A stretch of 64,000 bases of DNA from Ketogulonicigenium vulgare WSH-001 (GCF_000223375.1 NC_017386.1:196001-260000), one strand, 5' to 3'. Positions 50,777 through 60,323 are shown, counted from the stretch's first letter. Made by a program: numbers and translations. The notes: generated from the letters alone by a model not told the origin.

Positions 50777-51397
50777 CTAGTCGCGTGCATAGACGAATTT
50801 GGGCATGTGCCAGTTAAAGCGCAGCGCCAGCAGTCGCAGCGTCAGGCCGAATGTCAGCGCGGCAAAGGTCACGATATCATGGGGCAGCGCGGTTTGCAGA
50901 CCGGCCAGATAGATGATGCCGGTCAGCACCGAGACACTGGCATACAGCTCGCTGCGCAGCAGCAGGGGGATTTCGCCGCACAGAATGTCGCGGATCACGC
51001 CGCCCGCGCAGCCGGTGATCATGCCCGCCACGATGATGATGATCGGCGGCAGACCCATTTCACGCGCGATATTGCAGCCAAGGATGGTAAAGACCACCAG
51101 CCCCACCGCATCCAGCAGCAAGAACAGACGCTTGAGCCGGTGCATAAAGCGCGCAAAGGCGATGGTCGCCAGCGCGGCTGCGGCGGTCAGCAGCAGATAT
51201 TCGGGATGTTCGACCCAGACCAGCGGGTAATGCCCCAGCAGCACATCGCGCACCGATCCGCCGCCCAGTGCGGTGACAGCCGCCAGCAGGCACACGCCGA
51301 CCCAATCCATGCTGCGCCGCCCTGCGGCAATCGCGGCCGTCATCGATTCAACAGTGATCGCGACGATGTAAAGAATATGCAGGATGAGGACGCTCAT
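50777..51397 (-). CDS. TRIC-type cation channel family membrane protein (UPF0126/YadS)
   Basis: 206 residues with seven predicted membrane segments arranged as two similar halves. Each half has a glycine-rich motif, TALGGGSVRDVLLGHYPL and GCAGGVIRDILCGEIPLLL, which is the signature of this family (two UPF0126/glycine transporter domains). Prokaryotic members form trimeric monovalent cation channels. Other proteins of the family have been proposed to transport glycine. It stands alone, with about 220 bp to the LprI-like gene; I see no supported gene in that gap. Confidence 0.9.
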   Translation of the reverse strand: MSVLILHILYIVAITVESMTAAIAAGRRSMDWVGVCLLAAVTALGGGSVRDVLLGHYPLVWVEHPEYLLLTAAAALATIAFARFMHRLKRLFLLLDAVGLVVFTILGCNIAREMGLPPIIIIVAGMITGCAGGVIRDILCGEIPLLLRSELYASVSVLTGIIYLAGLQTALPHDIVTFAALTFGLTLRLLALRFNWHMPKFVYARD

Positions 51398-51466
51398 GGC
51401 GTGGGCTCCGGGAAAAGTGGCGCGCTTTTGGCGCGGATGCCATAGTTTGCCGGATCAAGCGAGAGG

Positions 51467-51488
51467 CGCCCCGCCTGACGGCGGGGCG
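51467..51488 (-). terminator. Hairpin downstream of the molybdenum hydroxylase large subunit
   Basis: CGCCCCGCC and GGCGGGGCG form a 9-bp stem with a 4-base loop, nine bases after the stop on the minus strand. A weak pyrimidine tract (CTCTCGCTT) follows. Probable terminator of the two-gene operon. Confidence 0.6.
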
Positions 51489-51496
51489 TCACAGTA

Positions 51497-53692
51497 TCAG
51501 TAGAAATAGACGCCGTTGTTTTCCAGCGGCAGCATCGTCACGCGGGTGCCGGTGCGGGCGATGGCATTCGCCAGCGCAGGGCCAGCGGGCGGCACGCCGG
51601 GCTCGCCCACGCCGGTGGGCGAGGCGGTCGAGGGCACGATATGCGTCTCGATCGCGCGGATATCGCCGATGCGCAGCGGCATGAAGTCATAGAAGTTGGT
51701 CTGCTGCACTTCGCCATCGACCATCGTGATCTCGCCCCGCATGACGGCGGACAGCGCAAATCCGATGCCGCCTTCCATCTGGGCGCGGATCATATCCGGG
51801 TTGATCGGCAGGCCGCAATCGACGGCGCAGGTGACCTTTTCAATGCGGATCGCATCATCGGCGGTACCCGATACTTCCACAACTTCAGCGACATAGGTGC
51901 CAAAGGACTTTACCACGGCCAGACCTTGGCCATGACCCTCGGGGGCATTGCCCCAATTGGCGTTCTGGGTGACCAGTTCCAGCACGCCGCGCAGACGGTC
52001 GCCATCCTCGCCCTCGGGCAGGTGGTTCAGGCGGAACTCTAGCGGGTCGATGCCCGCAGCCTCGGCGGCCATATCCATCATGCTTTCCATGACGAAACCG
52101 GTGTGCGAATGCCCGACCGAGCGCCACCACAGCACCACAGCATCCTTGCGCTGATCGGTCAGACCGACATGCATTGTGCCAAGGCTGTAAGGGGTGTCGG
52201 CGACGCCCTCGACCGAGATATGGTCGATTTCCATGCCATTGGGGTCGAACATCGAGCCCTTCATGATCGACTGACCGGCCAGACGGTGATCCCAAGCCAC
52301 GATCTTGCCATCGCCGTCCAGACCCACGCGCACGCGATGCGCAAAGGCGGGGCGGTAATAGCCGCCCTGAATATCATCCTCGCGCGACCACGCGAGTTTC
52401 ACCGGACGGGTGCGGTCGGTCATGGCAAAGGCCTCGGCGGCTTCGGCCTGATAATCCGATTCAAAATTCGCGCGCCGCCCGAACGAGCCACCGGCGTAAA
52501 GCGGACGGTTCTCGACCATGGCGGGGTCAAGACCCAGCACAGCCGCTACGGTCGGATGCGACAGGCCCGCAAACTGGGTGCCGTCATGCAAGATCACGCC
52601 GCCCTCGGCGGTGGGTTCAATGACGGCGCACATCGGCTCCATCGGGGCATGGGCGAGGTAGGGGGCAAAGAATTCCGCCTCGATCACCTGCGCGGCGCTG
52701 GCAAGGTCAGCCTCGACGGCGGCGATATCGGTGCCGTCATGGCTGGCGTTGAACTGCGGATCTGCCCGCACCATGCCAAGCAGCTCCTCGCGGATCTCGT
52801 CGGTGGATCGGCTGCCCGCGTTCGAGAAGTCCCACTCTGCGGTGATGGCGCTGCGCGCGCTCATCGCAGCCCAGGTATTCTCGCCGTAAACCACCACACC
52901 GCGCCCATCGGCACGGGCAGCGGCGTTGATAAAGCCGCGAATGCCCTCCGCGCCCGAGGCGTCAAAGCTGGTCAGAACGGCGCCAAGGCGCGGCGGGCGG
53001 ATGACCATGGCCGTGATCTGGTTGTCGAGCTGGATATCGGTCGCGAATATCGCAGTGCCATTGATCTTGCCCGCACCGTCAACGCGGCGGAACGCACCTT
53101 CTTTGCCAAAGATGCGGAAATCCGTCTCTTTCAGCTTGGGGTCTTCGGGAACGGGTTGCGTGGCGGCAGCTTGCAGCAGCTCGGCAAAGCTCGCGCTGTG
53201 ATCGCCCGATGTCAGGACACCGTTTTCCAGCGTGACATCGGCGGGATCAACGCCCCAAGCCTCTGCGGCAGCGGCCTTGAACATGTCGCGCGCGGCGGCA
53301 CCGGCCTTGCGGTATTGCAAAAAGCTGTCGGGCGTCGCGGTCGAGCCGCCGGTGCCCTTAAAGCCGATCAATGTATTGGCATATTCGGGTTTGGCATCGG
53401 GGAAGGCGATCTTGACGAGACCCAAGTCATGATTGAGTTCCTCGGCCACAAAGCTTGCAAGGCCCGAGGACGCGCCCTGACCCATTTCGACGTGTTTGAT
53501 CAGCACGGTCACCTGACCGTCGGTGCCAATCCGCACGAAGGGGGTGAAAGCGGTGTCGATGGCCGAACCAATGGTCGGGTCAAGCGCGGCATCCGCAGTT
53601 GCAGCCATTGCGCCTTTGGGGCCAAAGCCGATGGTAAAGGCGACGGCGCCCGCGCTGGCCAAAAAGCCGCGACGTGTTGTGTTGAAACCCAT
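51497..53692 (-). CDS. Molybdenum hydroxylase large subunit (isoquinoline 1-oxidoreductase beta-like)
   Basis: 731 residues from the ATG at 53692, preceded by GAGGCG. A twin-arginine signal is evident (NTTRRGFLASAGAVAFTIGF), so the folded enzyme is exported. The molybdopterin-binding body is of the IorB/aldehyde dehydrogenase type (IKHVEMGQGASSGLASFVAE, then GSFGRRANFESDYQAEAAE and GVGEPGVPPAGPALANAIA). It hydroxylates N-heterocycles or oxidises aldehydes, passing electrons through the 2Fe-2S subunit encoded two bases upstream. The cytochrome subunit that often completes such enzymes is not in the operon. Near a PQQ sugar dehydrogenase, a periplasmic aldehyde substrate is plausible. Confidence 0.9.
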   Translation of the reverse strand: MGFNTTRRGFLASAGAVAFTIGFGPKGAMAATADAALDPTIGSAIDTAFTPFVRIGTDGQVTVLIKHVEMGQGASSGLASFVAEELNHDLGLVKIAFPDAKPEYANTLIGFKGTGGSTATPDSFLQYRKAGAAARDMFKAAAAEAWGVDPADVTLENGVLTSGDHSASFAELLQAAATQPVPEDPKLKETDFRIFGKEGAFRRVDGAGKINGTAIFATDIQLDNQITAMVIRPPRLGAVLTSFDASGAEGIRGFINAAARADGRGVVVYGENTWAAMSARSAITAEWDFSNAGSRSTDEIREELLGMVRADPQFNASHDGTDIAAVEADLASAAQVIEAEFFAPYLAHAPMEPMCAVIEPTAEGGVILHDGTQFAGLSHPTVAAVLGLDPAMVENRPLYAGGSFGRRANFESDYQAEAAEAFAMTDRTRPVKLAWSREDDIQGGYYRPAFAHRVRVGLDGDGKIVAWDHRLAGQSIMKGSMFDPNGMEIDHISVEGVADTPYSLGTMHVGLTDQRKDAVVLWWRSVGHSHTGFVMESMMDMAAEAAGIDPLEFRLNHLPEGEDGDRLRGVLELVTQNANWGNAPEGHGQGLAVVKSFGTYVAEVVEVSGTADDAIRIEKVTCAVDCGLPINPDMIRAQMEGGIGFALSAVMRGEITMVDGEVQQTNFYDFMPLRIGDIRAIETHIVPSTASPTGVGEPGVPPAGPALANAIARTGTRVTMLPLENNGVYFY

Positions 53693-53694
53693 GA

Positions 53695-54156
53695 TCACGC
53701 CTCCATGATTTCGCTGGCGCGCAAAACGGCACCGCGGATGCGTTGATAGGTGGCACAGCGGCAGACGTTGCCCGACATATAGGTGTCGATATCATCTGCG
53801 TTGGGTTTGGGGTTTTCGGTGAGTAAGCCGATGGCCTGCACGATCTGGCCCGACTGGCAGTAGCCGCATTGCACGACGTTCAACTCGGCCCAGGCCTGTT
53901 GCACGGCGCTGGCGATATTGCCGCTGACGCCTTCGATCGTGGTGATTTCAGCGCCTTCGAGGGTTTCGACCTTTTGTTGGCAGGAACGGACAGGCTCGCC
54001 GTTCATCATCACGGTGCAGGCGCCGCAGGCGGCGATGCCACAGCCGAACTTGGTGCCGGTCAATTTCAGGTCGTCGCGTAGAACCCAAAGAAGGGGCGTG
54101 CCCTCGGCCGCGTCGACCGTCCGTGATTCTCCATTGATGTTAAGGGTATAAGCCAT
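53695..54156 (-). CDS. 2Fe-2S subunit of the molybdenum hydroxylase (IorA-like)
   Basis: 153 residues. The plant-type 2Fe-2S cluster is ligated by CGIAACGAC plus the later Cys in VRSCQQ. The second cluster is ligated by CGYCQSGQ and CRCATYQRI, as in all xanthine-oxidase-family small subunits. It relays electrons from the molybdenum site. It has no signal peptide of its own, so it is likely carried across the membrane with the Tat-dependent large subunit. Its ATG has GGAGGCG upstream, and it is the first gene of the operon. Confidence 0.93.
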   Translation of the reverse strand: MAYTLNINGESRTVDAAEGTPLLWVLRDDLKLTGTKFGCGIAACGACTVMMNGEPVRSCQQKVETLEGAEITTIEGVSGNIASAVQQAWAELNVVQCGYCQSGQIVQAIGLLTENPKPNADDIDTYMSGNVCRCATYQRIRGAVLRASEIMEA

Positions 54157-54196
54157 GGGTAAACGCCTCCGTTCCCGAAATGGGACAGCAATTTCA

Positions 54197-54216
54197 TTGG
54201 TATACTAAGCGACCAA
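54197..54216. promoter_or_regulatory. Inverted repeat upstream of the molybdenum hydroxylase operon
   Basis: TTGGT (54197-54201) and ACCAA (54212-54216) flank TATACTAAGCG. The element lies 40 bp before the small-subunit ATG, where a promoter is expected. It may be a repressor site, but the arms are short and no regulator gene is adjacent. Confidence 0.3.
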
Positions 54217-54276
54217 CGGGGCGCTCGTAAACCAAAATGCCGCAGGGGGTGCGACGTTATGGCGCGAAATTTGGGG

Positions 54277-56025
54277 CTAGAGCAGCGGGATATCGGCGCG
54301 GAAACGGTGGTCGGGCGTGACGCGTTCCCAGATCGCTGGCGGGACGATAGATCCGACCGGAAATATCGGTGCGGTGGTGGTCGCGGTGCCGGTATGACGC
54401 CTAAACCGTTGATCCGGATGCGAGACTGGCACCGCATCCAGCAGGCGTTTCGTATAGGGATGGGCGGGGTTTGACAGCACCTGCGCGGCGGGCCCCTGTT
54501 CGACCATCGCGCCGCGATACATCACCAAAATTCTATCGGCGACGCGTTCCACAACCGCCATATCATGCGAGATGAACAGCAGGGACAGGTTCTCTTCGGC
54601 CTTCAGCCGCCCAAGCAGCGCCAGAATCTGCGCCTGTATCGCCACATCAAGGGCCGAGACAGGTTCATCCGCCACCAGCACCTTTGGCCGCAGTACCAGC
54701 GCGCGGGCAATGCAGATGCGCTGCCGCTGGCCGCCCGAGAATTGATGCGGATAGCGGTCCAGGCTGTCCGCGGGCAGGCCGACGCGGGCGATCAGCGCGG
54801 CCATTGCCTCCGCGCTTGCAGCCTCGGTCTGGTGCAGGCCGCGAATGCGCAACGGCTCGGTCAGGATGTGCCGCACCTTCATGCGCGGGTCGAGGGCGGC
54901 ATAGGGGTCTTGGAACACCATTTGGATATTATCGCGCGCCCCGCGCAGATCGCGACCCTCCAGTTCCAAAATATCCTTGCCATCCAGATAGGCCCGTCCG
55001 CTTTGGGTGGGCACAAGGCGCAGCAGCGATTTGGCGAGGGTTGATTTTCCGCAGCCGCTTTCACCGATGATGGCGACAGTCTCGCCCTGATGCAGGTCAA
55101 AGCTGACATCCTCGACCGCATGCAGATTGGCGCTGTGGCGCTTGAGAAAGCCGGATCGCACCGGAAAGCGCGTGCTGAGGTGATGGACCGACAGCAGCGG
55201 CGCATCCGTGCGGGGGGCATAAAGCTGCGCGGTGCGGTCGCGGAATTTCGGCGCGGCATCCAGCAGCTTGCGGGTATAGTCATGCGCGGGGGCGTTAAAG
55301 ACATGCGACACATCGCCTTGCTCGACAATCTCGCCGTGCAGCATGACGGCGACGCGATCGGCAATTTCGGCGACGACGCCCATGTCATGGGTGATGAACA
55401 GCACGCCCATGCCGTTTTGTGCCTGCAAATTGCGGATCAGCTGCAGGATCTCGGCCTGAACGGTGACGTCGAGGGCGGTGGTCGGCTCGTCCGCGATCAG
55501 AATCTCGGGCTCGCAGATCAGGGCCATGGCGATCATCACCCGCTGGCGCATGCCGCCCGACAGCTCGTGCGGGAATTGGTCAAAGCGGCGCATGGGGTCG
55601 TTGATGCGCACCTTGTCCAGCATGGCGACGGCGCGGGCTTTGGCCTCGCCCTCGATATGGGGGTCGTGCTGGCGGATCGCCTCGACCAGCTGCGCGCCGA
55701 TGCTCATCACCGGGTTCAGCGAGGTCATCGGGTCTTGGAAAATCATTGCGATGCGCGCGCCGCGATAGGCGCGCATCTGGCGTTCGGTCAGCGTCGCAAG
55801 GTCAGTGCCGTCGCCCAAGGTGATGGAGCCGTCGGTGATATGGCCGCCCTGATGGTCGATCAGGCGCAAGATCGCCTTGACCGTCACCGATTTACCCGAG
55901 CCAGATTCGCCCACCAGCGCCAGAATTTCGCCGGCCCCAAGGCGCAGCGAGACATCGCGGACGACGGGCGTGCGGGTCGGGCCAAAGCCGACCGACAGGT
56001 TCTGGACAGTAAGCAGGGTGTTCAT
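54277..56025 (-). CDS. Dipeptide/oligopeptide ABC transporter, fused double ATPase (DppD-DppF type)
   Basis: 582 residues from the ATG at 56025, which has GGAG nine bases upstream. Two ATPase domains are joined in one chain, as in E. coli GsiA. The first has [32 protein letters not shown] and [13 protein letters not shown]. The second has [32 protein letters not shown] and [13 protein letters not shown]. Each is followed by a short oligopeptide-type C-terminal region ([10 protein letters not shown] and [10 protein letters not shown]). It energises the two permeases at 56804-58682. It is the last gene of the operon. Confidence 0.93.
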   Translation of the reverse strand: MNTLLTVQNLSVGFGPTRTPVVRDVSLRLGAGEILALVGESGSGKSVTVKAILRLIDHQGGHITDGSITLGDGTDLATLTERQMRAYRGARIAMIFQDPMTSLNPVMSIGAQLVEAIRQHDPHIEGEAKARAVAMLDKVRINDPMRRFDQFPHELSGGMRQRVMIAMALICEPEILIADEPTTALDVTVQAEILQLIRNLQAQNGMGVLFITHDMGVVAEIADRVAVMLHGEIVEQGDVSHVFNAPAHDYTRKLLDAAPKFRDRTAQLYAPRTDAPLLSVHHLSTRFPVRSGFLKRHSANLHAVEDVSFDLHQGETVAIIGESGCGKSTLAKSLLRLVPTQSGRAYLDGKDILELEGRDLRGARDNIQMVFQDPYAALDPRMKVRHILTEPLRIRGLHQTEAASAEAMAALIARVGLPADSLDRYPHQFSGGQRQRICIARALVLRPKVLVADEPVSALDVAIQAQILALLGRLKAEENLSLLFISHDMAVVERVADRILVMYRGAMVEQGPAAQVLSNPAHPYTKRLLDAVPVSHPDQRFRRHTGTATTTAPIFPVGSIVPPAIWERVTPDHRFRADIPLL

Positions 56026-56050
56026 CGGTGACGGCTCCATCAATTCAAGA

Positions 56051-56419
56051 TCAGGCGGCGGGCCGATCAGCCCAGACGCGGATTTCCAAAAGCGAGTCGC
56101 GGCGCGAGGCGGCCATTTCAACCACCGAGAGGCCGGGCGCATAGGCATCGCCGACCCATGCGTTCCAGATCGGCACGAAACGCGGCCAATCCCCCATGTC
56201 GGCCAGCCAGACCTGCGCATAGATCAGGCCCCTGTTGCCGCTGTCCATCTGGCCCAGCAGATCGTCGATCACTGCCAAAATGGCGCGGGTCTGGCCTGCG
56301 AAATCCTCGGATTTATCTGGTGCCGTCAGGCAGACCGAGGCGATATCCCCCGCGGCCGAGCCAAGAAAGATCTTTGGCCCCCAGCTGTCGATGCGTCCGG
56401 TTTTAACGATCTGGCTCAT
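56051..56419 (-). CDS. RidA/YjgF-family protein, second copy
   Basis: 122 residues of the small RidA fold, which forms trimers in the cytoplasm. It has the family pattern of DIASVCLTAPDKSEDFAGQT, then LIYAQVWLADMGDWPRFVPI, and VVEMAASRRDSLLEIRVWA. Archetypal RidA deaminates reactive imines using Arg105. In my alignment that position is Ala here, with arginines two and three residues later. It therefore belongs to a divergent Rid group whose chemistry is unproven. Its start overlaps the stop of the other Rid gene by four bases. Confidence 0.85.
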   Translation of the reverse strand: MSQIVKTGRIDSWGPKIFLGSAAGDIASVCLTAPDKSEDFAGQTRAILAVIDDLLGQMDSGNRGLIYAQVWLADMGDWPRFVPIWNAWVGDAYAPGLSVVEMAASRRDSLLEIRVWADRPAA

Positions 56420-56793
56420 GCGGCATCCTTTTCAGCATAGGCGACAGCGACGATTTCCAGCAGCAGATCGGGGCGATACAGCTCGCCCGAGACACAGGTG
56501 CGCGCAGGCGGGGCGGCGGGGTCGACCCAGCCGTTCCAGACCGCGTTCAGCCCCGAGAAATAGCGCATGTCTTTCAGCCAGATCGTCACGGTGAACAGGT
56601 CCGATTGCGCAAGGCCGGATTCGGCCAGCAGCATGTCCAGTTGCTGGATCACATCGGCGGCCTGTTCCTTGATATCGCCCGCCAGATTGCGCGGTTGCAG
56701 CCCGATGAAATGCGTCCAATTGCCGGTTTTGGCCACCAACGAGCGCTTGGCCCCATCCATGGTTTCAGCGTGGCTACGGGTCAGTTGTGTCAT
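56416..56793 (-). CDS. RidA/YjgF-family protein, first copy
   Basis: 125 residues. The RidA pattern is clear (FIGLQPRNLAGDIKEQAADV, then DLFTVTIWLKDMRYFSGLNA and RTCVSGELYRPDLLLEIVAV). The residue equivalent to the catalytic Arg105 of E. coli RidA appears to be Leu. It lies ten bases after the permease gene and overlaps the next Rid gene, so both are made with the peptide transporter. Paired Rid proteins in an uptake operon suggest processing of an imine or enamine formed while breaking down the imported compound. The two could also form mixed trimers; both points are inference. Confidence 0.87.
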   Translation of the reverse strand: MTQLTRSHAETMDGAKRSLVAKTGNWTHFIGLQPRNLAGDIKEQAADVIQQLDMLLAESGLAQSDLFTVTIWLKDMRYFSGLNAVWNGWVDPAAPPARTCVSGELYRPDLLLEIVAVAYAEKDAA

Positions 56794-56803
56794 GGTCTTG
56801 CCT

Positions 56804-57670
56804 TTATTTGGTCTTCAGTTTCGGGTCGAATTGGTTGCGGAGCGCGTCGCCCAGCAGGTTGAGGCCAAGGACGCAGATGAAAATCGCAAGGCCGGGGAAC
56901 ATCGCCATCCACCAGGCGCTGGAAATATAGGATCGCGAATCCGCCAGCATGCCGCCCCATGTCGGGATCGTCGGCGGCACGCCAAGGCCAAGGAAGGACA
57001 GCGAGGCCTCGGCAATGATGGCATTGGCCATGGCAAAGCTGGTCATCACGATGATCGACAGCAGCACGTTCGGCAGGATGTGGTGGCGGATAATAAAGCC
57101 GTTCGATGCGCCAAGGGTGCGGGCGGACATGATGAATTCCCGCTCGCGCAGCGCCATGCTTTCGGCGCGAGTGACGCGGAAATAGGGAATCCAGCGCTGT
57201 GCGGTCAGGGCGACGATCACGATCAGCAGCCCTTGGCCGATAAAGGCGACGATGGCGATGGCCAGCATCAGGGGCGGGAAGGACCAAAAGATCTCGGCCA
57301 CTTTTTGCGCGGCGCTATCAGTGCGGCCGCCGTAAAAGCCCGCGACGACCCCCAGAGCGACGCCAACCGCGCCCGCAAAGATCGCGACCGCGCCCGCGAT
57401 GACCAGCGACACGCGCGCGCCATAGATGATGCGGCTGAGGATATCGCGCCCCAGATGGTCGGTGCCCAAAAGATGCGGGCCGGACAGGCTGGGCGGCATC
57501 ATCGCGGCCATCAGATCCTGTTTGCCGGGGTCAAAGGGCGCAAGCCAAGGGCTGAACAGGCTCATGATCAGCAGCAGCGCCAGCGTGGTCAGGCCAAAGA
57601 TCGCCTTGAATCCGGTCAGGTGGCGATAGTTTTGGCGCAAGGTAGGAAGAAGGGTGGTGGCGGTCATCAT
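56804..57670 (-). CDS. Dipeptide/oligopeptide ABC transporter permease (DppC-like)
   Basis: 288 residues. An N-terminal cytoplasmic stretch and first membrane segment (FGLTTLALLLIMSLFSPWLA) are followed by the DppC landmark LLGTDHLGRDILSRIIYGAR and the EAA loop REREFIMSARTLGASNGFII, which contacts the ATPase. About six membrane segments in all. It forms the channel with the DppB-like protein encoded just upstream (7 bp gap). A second ATG directly after the first could be the true start. Confidence 0.92.
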   Translation of the reverse strand: MMTATTLLPTLRQNYRHLTGFKAIFGLTTLALLLIMSLFSPWLAPFDPGKQDLMAAMMPPSLSGPHLLGTDHLGRDILSRIIYGARVSLVIAGAVAIFAGAVGVALGVVAGFYGGRTDSAAQKVAEIFWSFPPLMLAIAIVAFIGQGLLIVIVALTAQRWIPYFRVTRAESMALREREFIMSARTLGASNGFIIRHHILPNVLLSIIVMTSFAMANAIIAEASLSFLGLGVPPTIPTWGGMLADSRSYISSAWWMAMFPGLAIFICVLGLNLLGDALRNQFDPKLKTK

Positions 57671-57677
57671 ATCCCTC

Positions 57678-58682
57678 TCAGCTGACCCGGATTCGGGGGT
57701 CGATGACGGTGTAAAGAATGTCGATCAGCAGGTTCACAAGGATGAAAATCGTCGTGTAAACAAGGACAAGGCCGATGATCAGCGGAAAGTCCCGCCCCGT
57801 GATGCCCTGCACCAGCAGGCTGCCGATGCCGGGCCAGGCGAAGACGGCCTCGACAATCATCGCGCCCGAGAGCAGCGCGCCAAATTCCAGCCCAATGACA
57901 GTGACGACACCGATCAGCGCATTGCGAAAGGCGTGCCGCCACAGGATGCGGGTGGGGCTAAGACCTTTGGCGCGGGCGGTCATCACGTAATCCTCGTGCA
58001 AGGCCTCTTGCACGGCGGCGCGTGTCATCTGGGTGATGATGCCCATCATATTGGTGCCCAGCACGATGGCGGGCAGCGCCAGATGGCGCAGCGCGGCGAC
58101 GAACGCGTCCCCGCGTCCCTGCAGCGCCGCGTCGATCAGGTGAAAGCCGGTGATCGGCGTCAGATCAAGGCCCCAAGGCTCGCGCCCGCCCGACGGCAGC
58201 AGGTGCCATTGGCCCGCGAACAGCAGGATCAGCATGATACCGATCCAGAAATTCGGCATCGAAATCCCGGCAAAGCTGAAGGTCGAGGCGATACTGTCCC
58301 AGATACTATCGGGGCGTGCGCCGGCCAGCACGCCCAGCGGGATGCCGACGGCGATGGCGACCAGCGTTGCAGCCAGCGCCAGTTCAATGGTGGCGGGCAG
58401 GCGGGCGATGACCAGCTCCATCACCGGCTCGCGAAAGCGAAAGGACATGCCGAAATCGCCGGTCATCGCCTTGCCGAGGAAACTGATGAATTGCACCGCC
58501 GGTGGCTGATCAAGGCCCCATGCGGCGCGGATACGGTCCTTGTCCGCCTCGGACGCCTGATCCGAGATCAACATACTGACCGCATCGCCGGGGGCGAGCT
58601 GCATCAGCAGGAAAACGACCGCCGCGACGATGATCAGCACGGGGATCGCGCCCAAAATCCGCTTTGTCAGGTAAAGATACAT
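57678..58682 (-). CDS. Dipeptide/oligopeptide ABC transporter permease (DppB-like)
   Basis: 334 residues with six membrane segments, starting MYLYLTKRILGAIPVLIIVA. DppB features are MQLAPGDAVSMLI, WGLDQPPAVQFISFLGKAMT and the EAA loop EDYVMTARAKGLSPTRILWR. It pairs with the following DppC-like permease. The gene is separated from its binding-protein gene by a 9-bp-stem hairpin. Confidence 0.92.
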   Translation of the reverse strand: MYLYLTKRILGAIPVLIIVAAVVFLLMQLAPGDAVSMLISDQASEADKDRIRAAWGLDQPPAVQFISFLGKAMTGDFGMSFRFREPVMELVIARLPATIELALAATLVAIAVGIPLGVLAGARPDSIWDSIASTFSFAGISMPNFWIGIMLILLFAGQWHLLPSGGREPWGLDLTPITGFHLIDAALQGRGDAFVAALRHLALPAIVLGTNMMGIITQMTRAAVQEALHEDYVMTARAKGLSPTRILWRHAFRNALIGVVTVIGLEFGALLSGAMIVEAVFAWPGIGSLLVQGITGRDFPLIIGLVLVYTTIFILVNLLIDILYTVIDPRIRVS

Positions 58683-58703
58683 GTCACCCTGTCCTTGCCC
58701 ATT

Positions 58704-58728
58704 CCGGCCCGCGCATAGGGCGGGCCGG
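58704..58728 (-). terminator. Intercistronic hairpin after the peptide-binding protein gene
   Basis: CCGGCCCGC (58704-58712) pairs with GCGGGCCGG (58720-58728) across a 7-base loop, between the binding-protein stop and the first permease. It parallels the hairpin at 15058-15085 and probably limits read-through or protects the upstream message. Confidence 0.5.
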
Positions 58729-58739
58729 AGGTTTTCGCA

Positions 58740-60242
58740 TCAATCTATAAAGATTTCCCAGCCATTGACCTGATCGGCAGGGTGGGGCGCAAAGGTGATC
58801 TCATTCGCGACACCCCAGGCCATCTGATGCTGCCACATGAAGGCGGCAGGGGCCTGATCGACAAGGCGCGCGATGGCGGCTTGCATCTTTTCCGCCCGAT
58901 CCGCCGGATCAAACGCGGCGCGTTCAGCGGCCAGCAGCGCGTCAAGTTCGGGGTCGGAAAAGCCGATACGGGGCGAGCCGCCGGTTGCGAAATATTGGTG
59001 CAGCGCGCGCGAGGGGTCGATCATCGAGCCGCGGCCCATGTAATAGAACGGCACCTCGCCTTGCTGCACATTCGCCCAAAGCGTCGCCCATTCCGGCGTG
59101 TCCAGCGTGACGTTAAAGCCCGCTTCTTCCAGCATGGGCACCATCGCCTCGGTGATCTGGCGGTCGGCGGTATAGCGGCCGACGGGGGTCGAGAGCGTCA
59201 CTTCGACACCTTCAAGGCCCACGGATGCCAGCAATTCGCGGGCGCGGGCGGGGTTATAATCATAGGGGCTGGTAAAGGCGGGGTCGTGGCCGATCTGACC
59301 CGCGCTGACTGGCCCCTCGAGGATATTGGCCTGCCCTTGCAAGATGGCGCGGACGATGGCCTCGCGGTTGATGGCATGGGCGACGGCTTGGCGTGCCTCG
59401 GGGATATCCCAAGGATGCGTTTTCGGCGACATGGCAAGGAACATCATCTCGACCGAATTGGTGGTCTCGACCCGGGCGTTTTGCATGTCGTTCACGCGGC
59501 CGATCAGCTGCGGCGGCACCGATTGGGCGATCTGCACTTCGCCGTTCGCAAGGGCGGTCACGCGCTGTTCGGGTTCGGGCATGATGCGGTACATGATCTG
59601 CGCGGGGTTGTTGTCCGACAGCAGCGGATGGCCGTCGTTGCGAGCGATCACGATATGCTGCCCGATGCTGAGGTCGGACAGCATATAGGGGCCAGCGCCG
59701 TAAGGGGCGGCGGCGAACATATCCTCGCCATGCGCGTCAAACAGCGCTTTGGAGGTCACGGCCACACCGGCCAGATTGTCGCGCACCGTCGCGTCGGGCG
59801 TCGCGGTGGTGATGCGCACGGTCAGATCGTCAATCGCCTCGACGGTTTCCCAGCCTGCGACCAGATAGGATTTGCCGGAATTGGGGTTGCTGCCAAGGTA
59901 TTCAATCGAATGGACAATATCGGCAGCAACGACAGGTTCGCCATTGTGACGGGTGAGGCCCGCTGGCAGTTTGATCTCCCATGTCAGATCGTCCAGCGCC
60001 TCGACGGATTCCGCGAGATAGGGGACAAAGGCGCCCTCGGCAAAGTCATAGCGCGTCACGCAGCCATAGATCTGGCACCAAACGCTGGAGAGCAGCACGA
60101 CCGGATCGGAATAGGGGTTATAGCCCGAGATCGTCTCGGTGATCGCGACGGCGACGCGGGCATCGCTGCGGTCTTGGGCAAGGGCGGGGCTGACAGCCAG
60201 CAGAGCCGAGCTGGTCAGGGCAAAAAGCAGTCTGTTCTTCAT
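58740..60242 (-). CDS. Dipeptide/oligopeptide ABC transporter substrate-binding protein
   Basis: 500 residues. The signal peptide is about 22 residues (LFALTSSALLAVSPALA before QDRS). It is a cluster C (SBP family 5) protein. Typical parts are YDFAEGAFVPYLAESVEALD, then TWEIKLPAGLTRHNGEPV and AVAHAINREAIVRAIL. Such proteins bind di- or oligopeptides, nickel, or opines. With a gamma-glutamyltransferase-family gene and two Rid genes nearby, a gamma-glutamyl or modified amino-acid compound is possible. It heads the operon and is divergent from a TetR gene with a clear palindrome between them. Confidence 0.92.
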   Translation of the reverse strand: MKNRLLFALTSSALLAVSPALAQDRSDARVAVAITETISGYNPYSDPVVLLSSVWCQIYGCVTRYDFAEGAFVPYLAESVEALDDLTWEIKLPAGLTRHNGEPVVAADIVHSIEYLGSNPNSGKSYLVAGWETVEAIDDLTVRITTATPDATVRDNLAGVAVTSKALFDAHGEDMFAAAPYGAGPYMLSDLSIGQHIVIARNDGHPLLSDNNPAQIMYRIMPEPEQRVTALANGEVQIAQSVPPQLIGRVNDMQNARVETTNSVEMMFLAMSPKTHPWDIPEARQAVAHAINREAIVRAILQGQANILEGPVSAGQIGHDPAFTSPYDYNPARARELLASVGLEGVEVTLSTPVGRYTADRQITEAMVPMLEEAGFNVTLDTPEWATLWANVQQGEVPFYYMGRGSMIDPSRALHQYFATGGSPRIGFSDPELDALLAAERAAFDPADRAEKMQAAIARLVDQAPAAFMWQHQMAWGVANEITFAPHPADQVNGWEIFID

Positions 60243-60323
60243 GTCGATCCGTTGCGATGGCCGTGCCTAATGACAGGACTGGTTGTGCGTTTGAGATTGC
60301 GCTTTCGCGGCGTTTCCGTCATT

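Noticed and set aside
50554..50790. Possible 78-residue minus-strand protein between the TRIC and LprI-like genes
   Set aside because: Arg/Ser/Gln-rich translation without motif or convincing ribosome-binding site; overlaps the ends of both neighbours.
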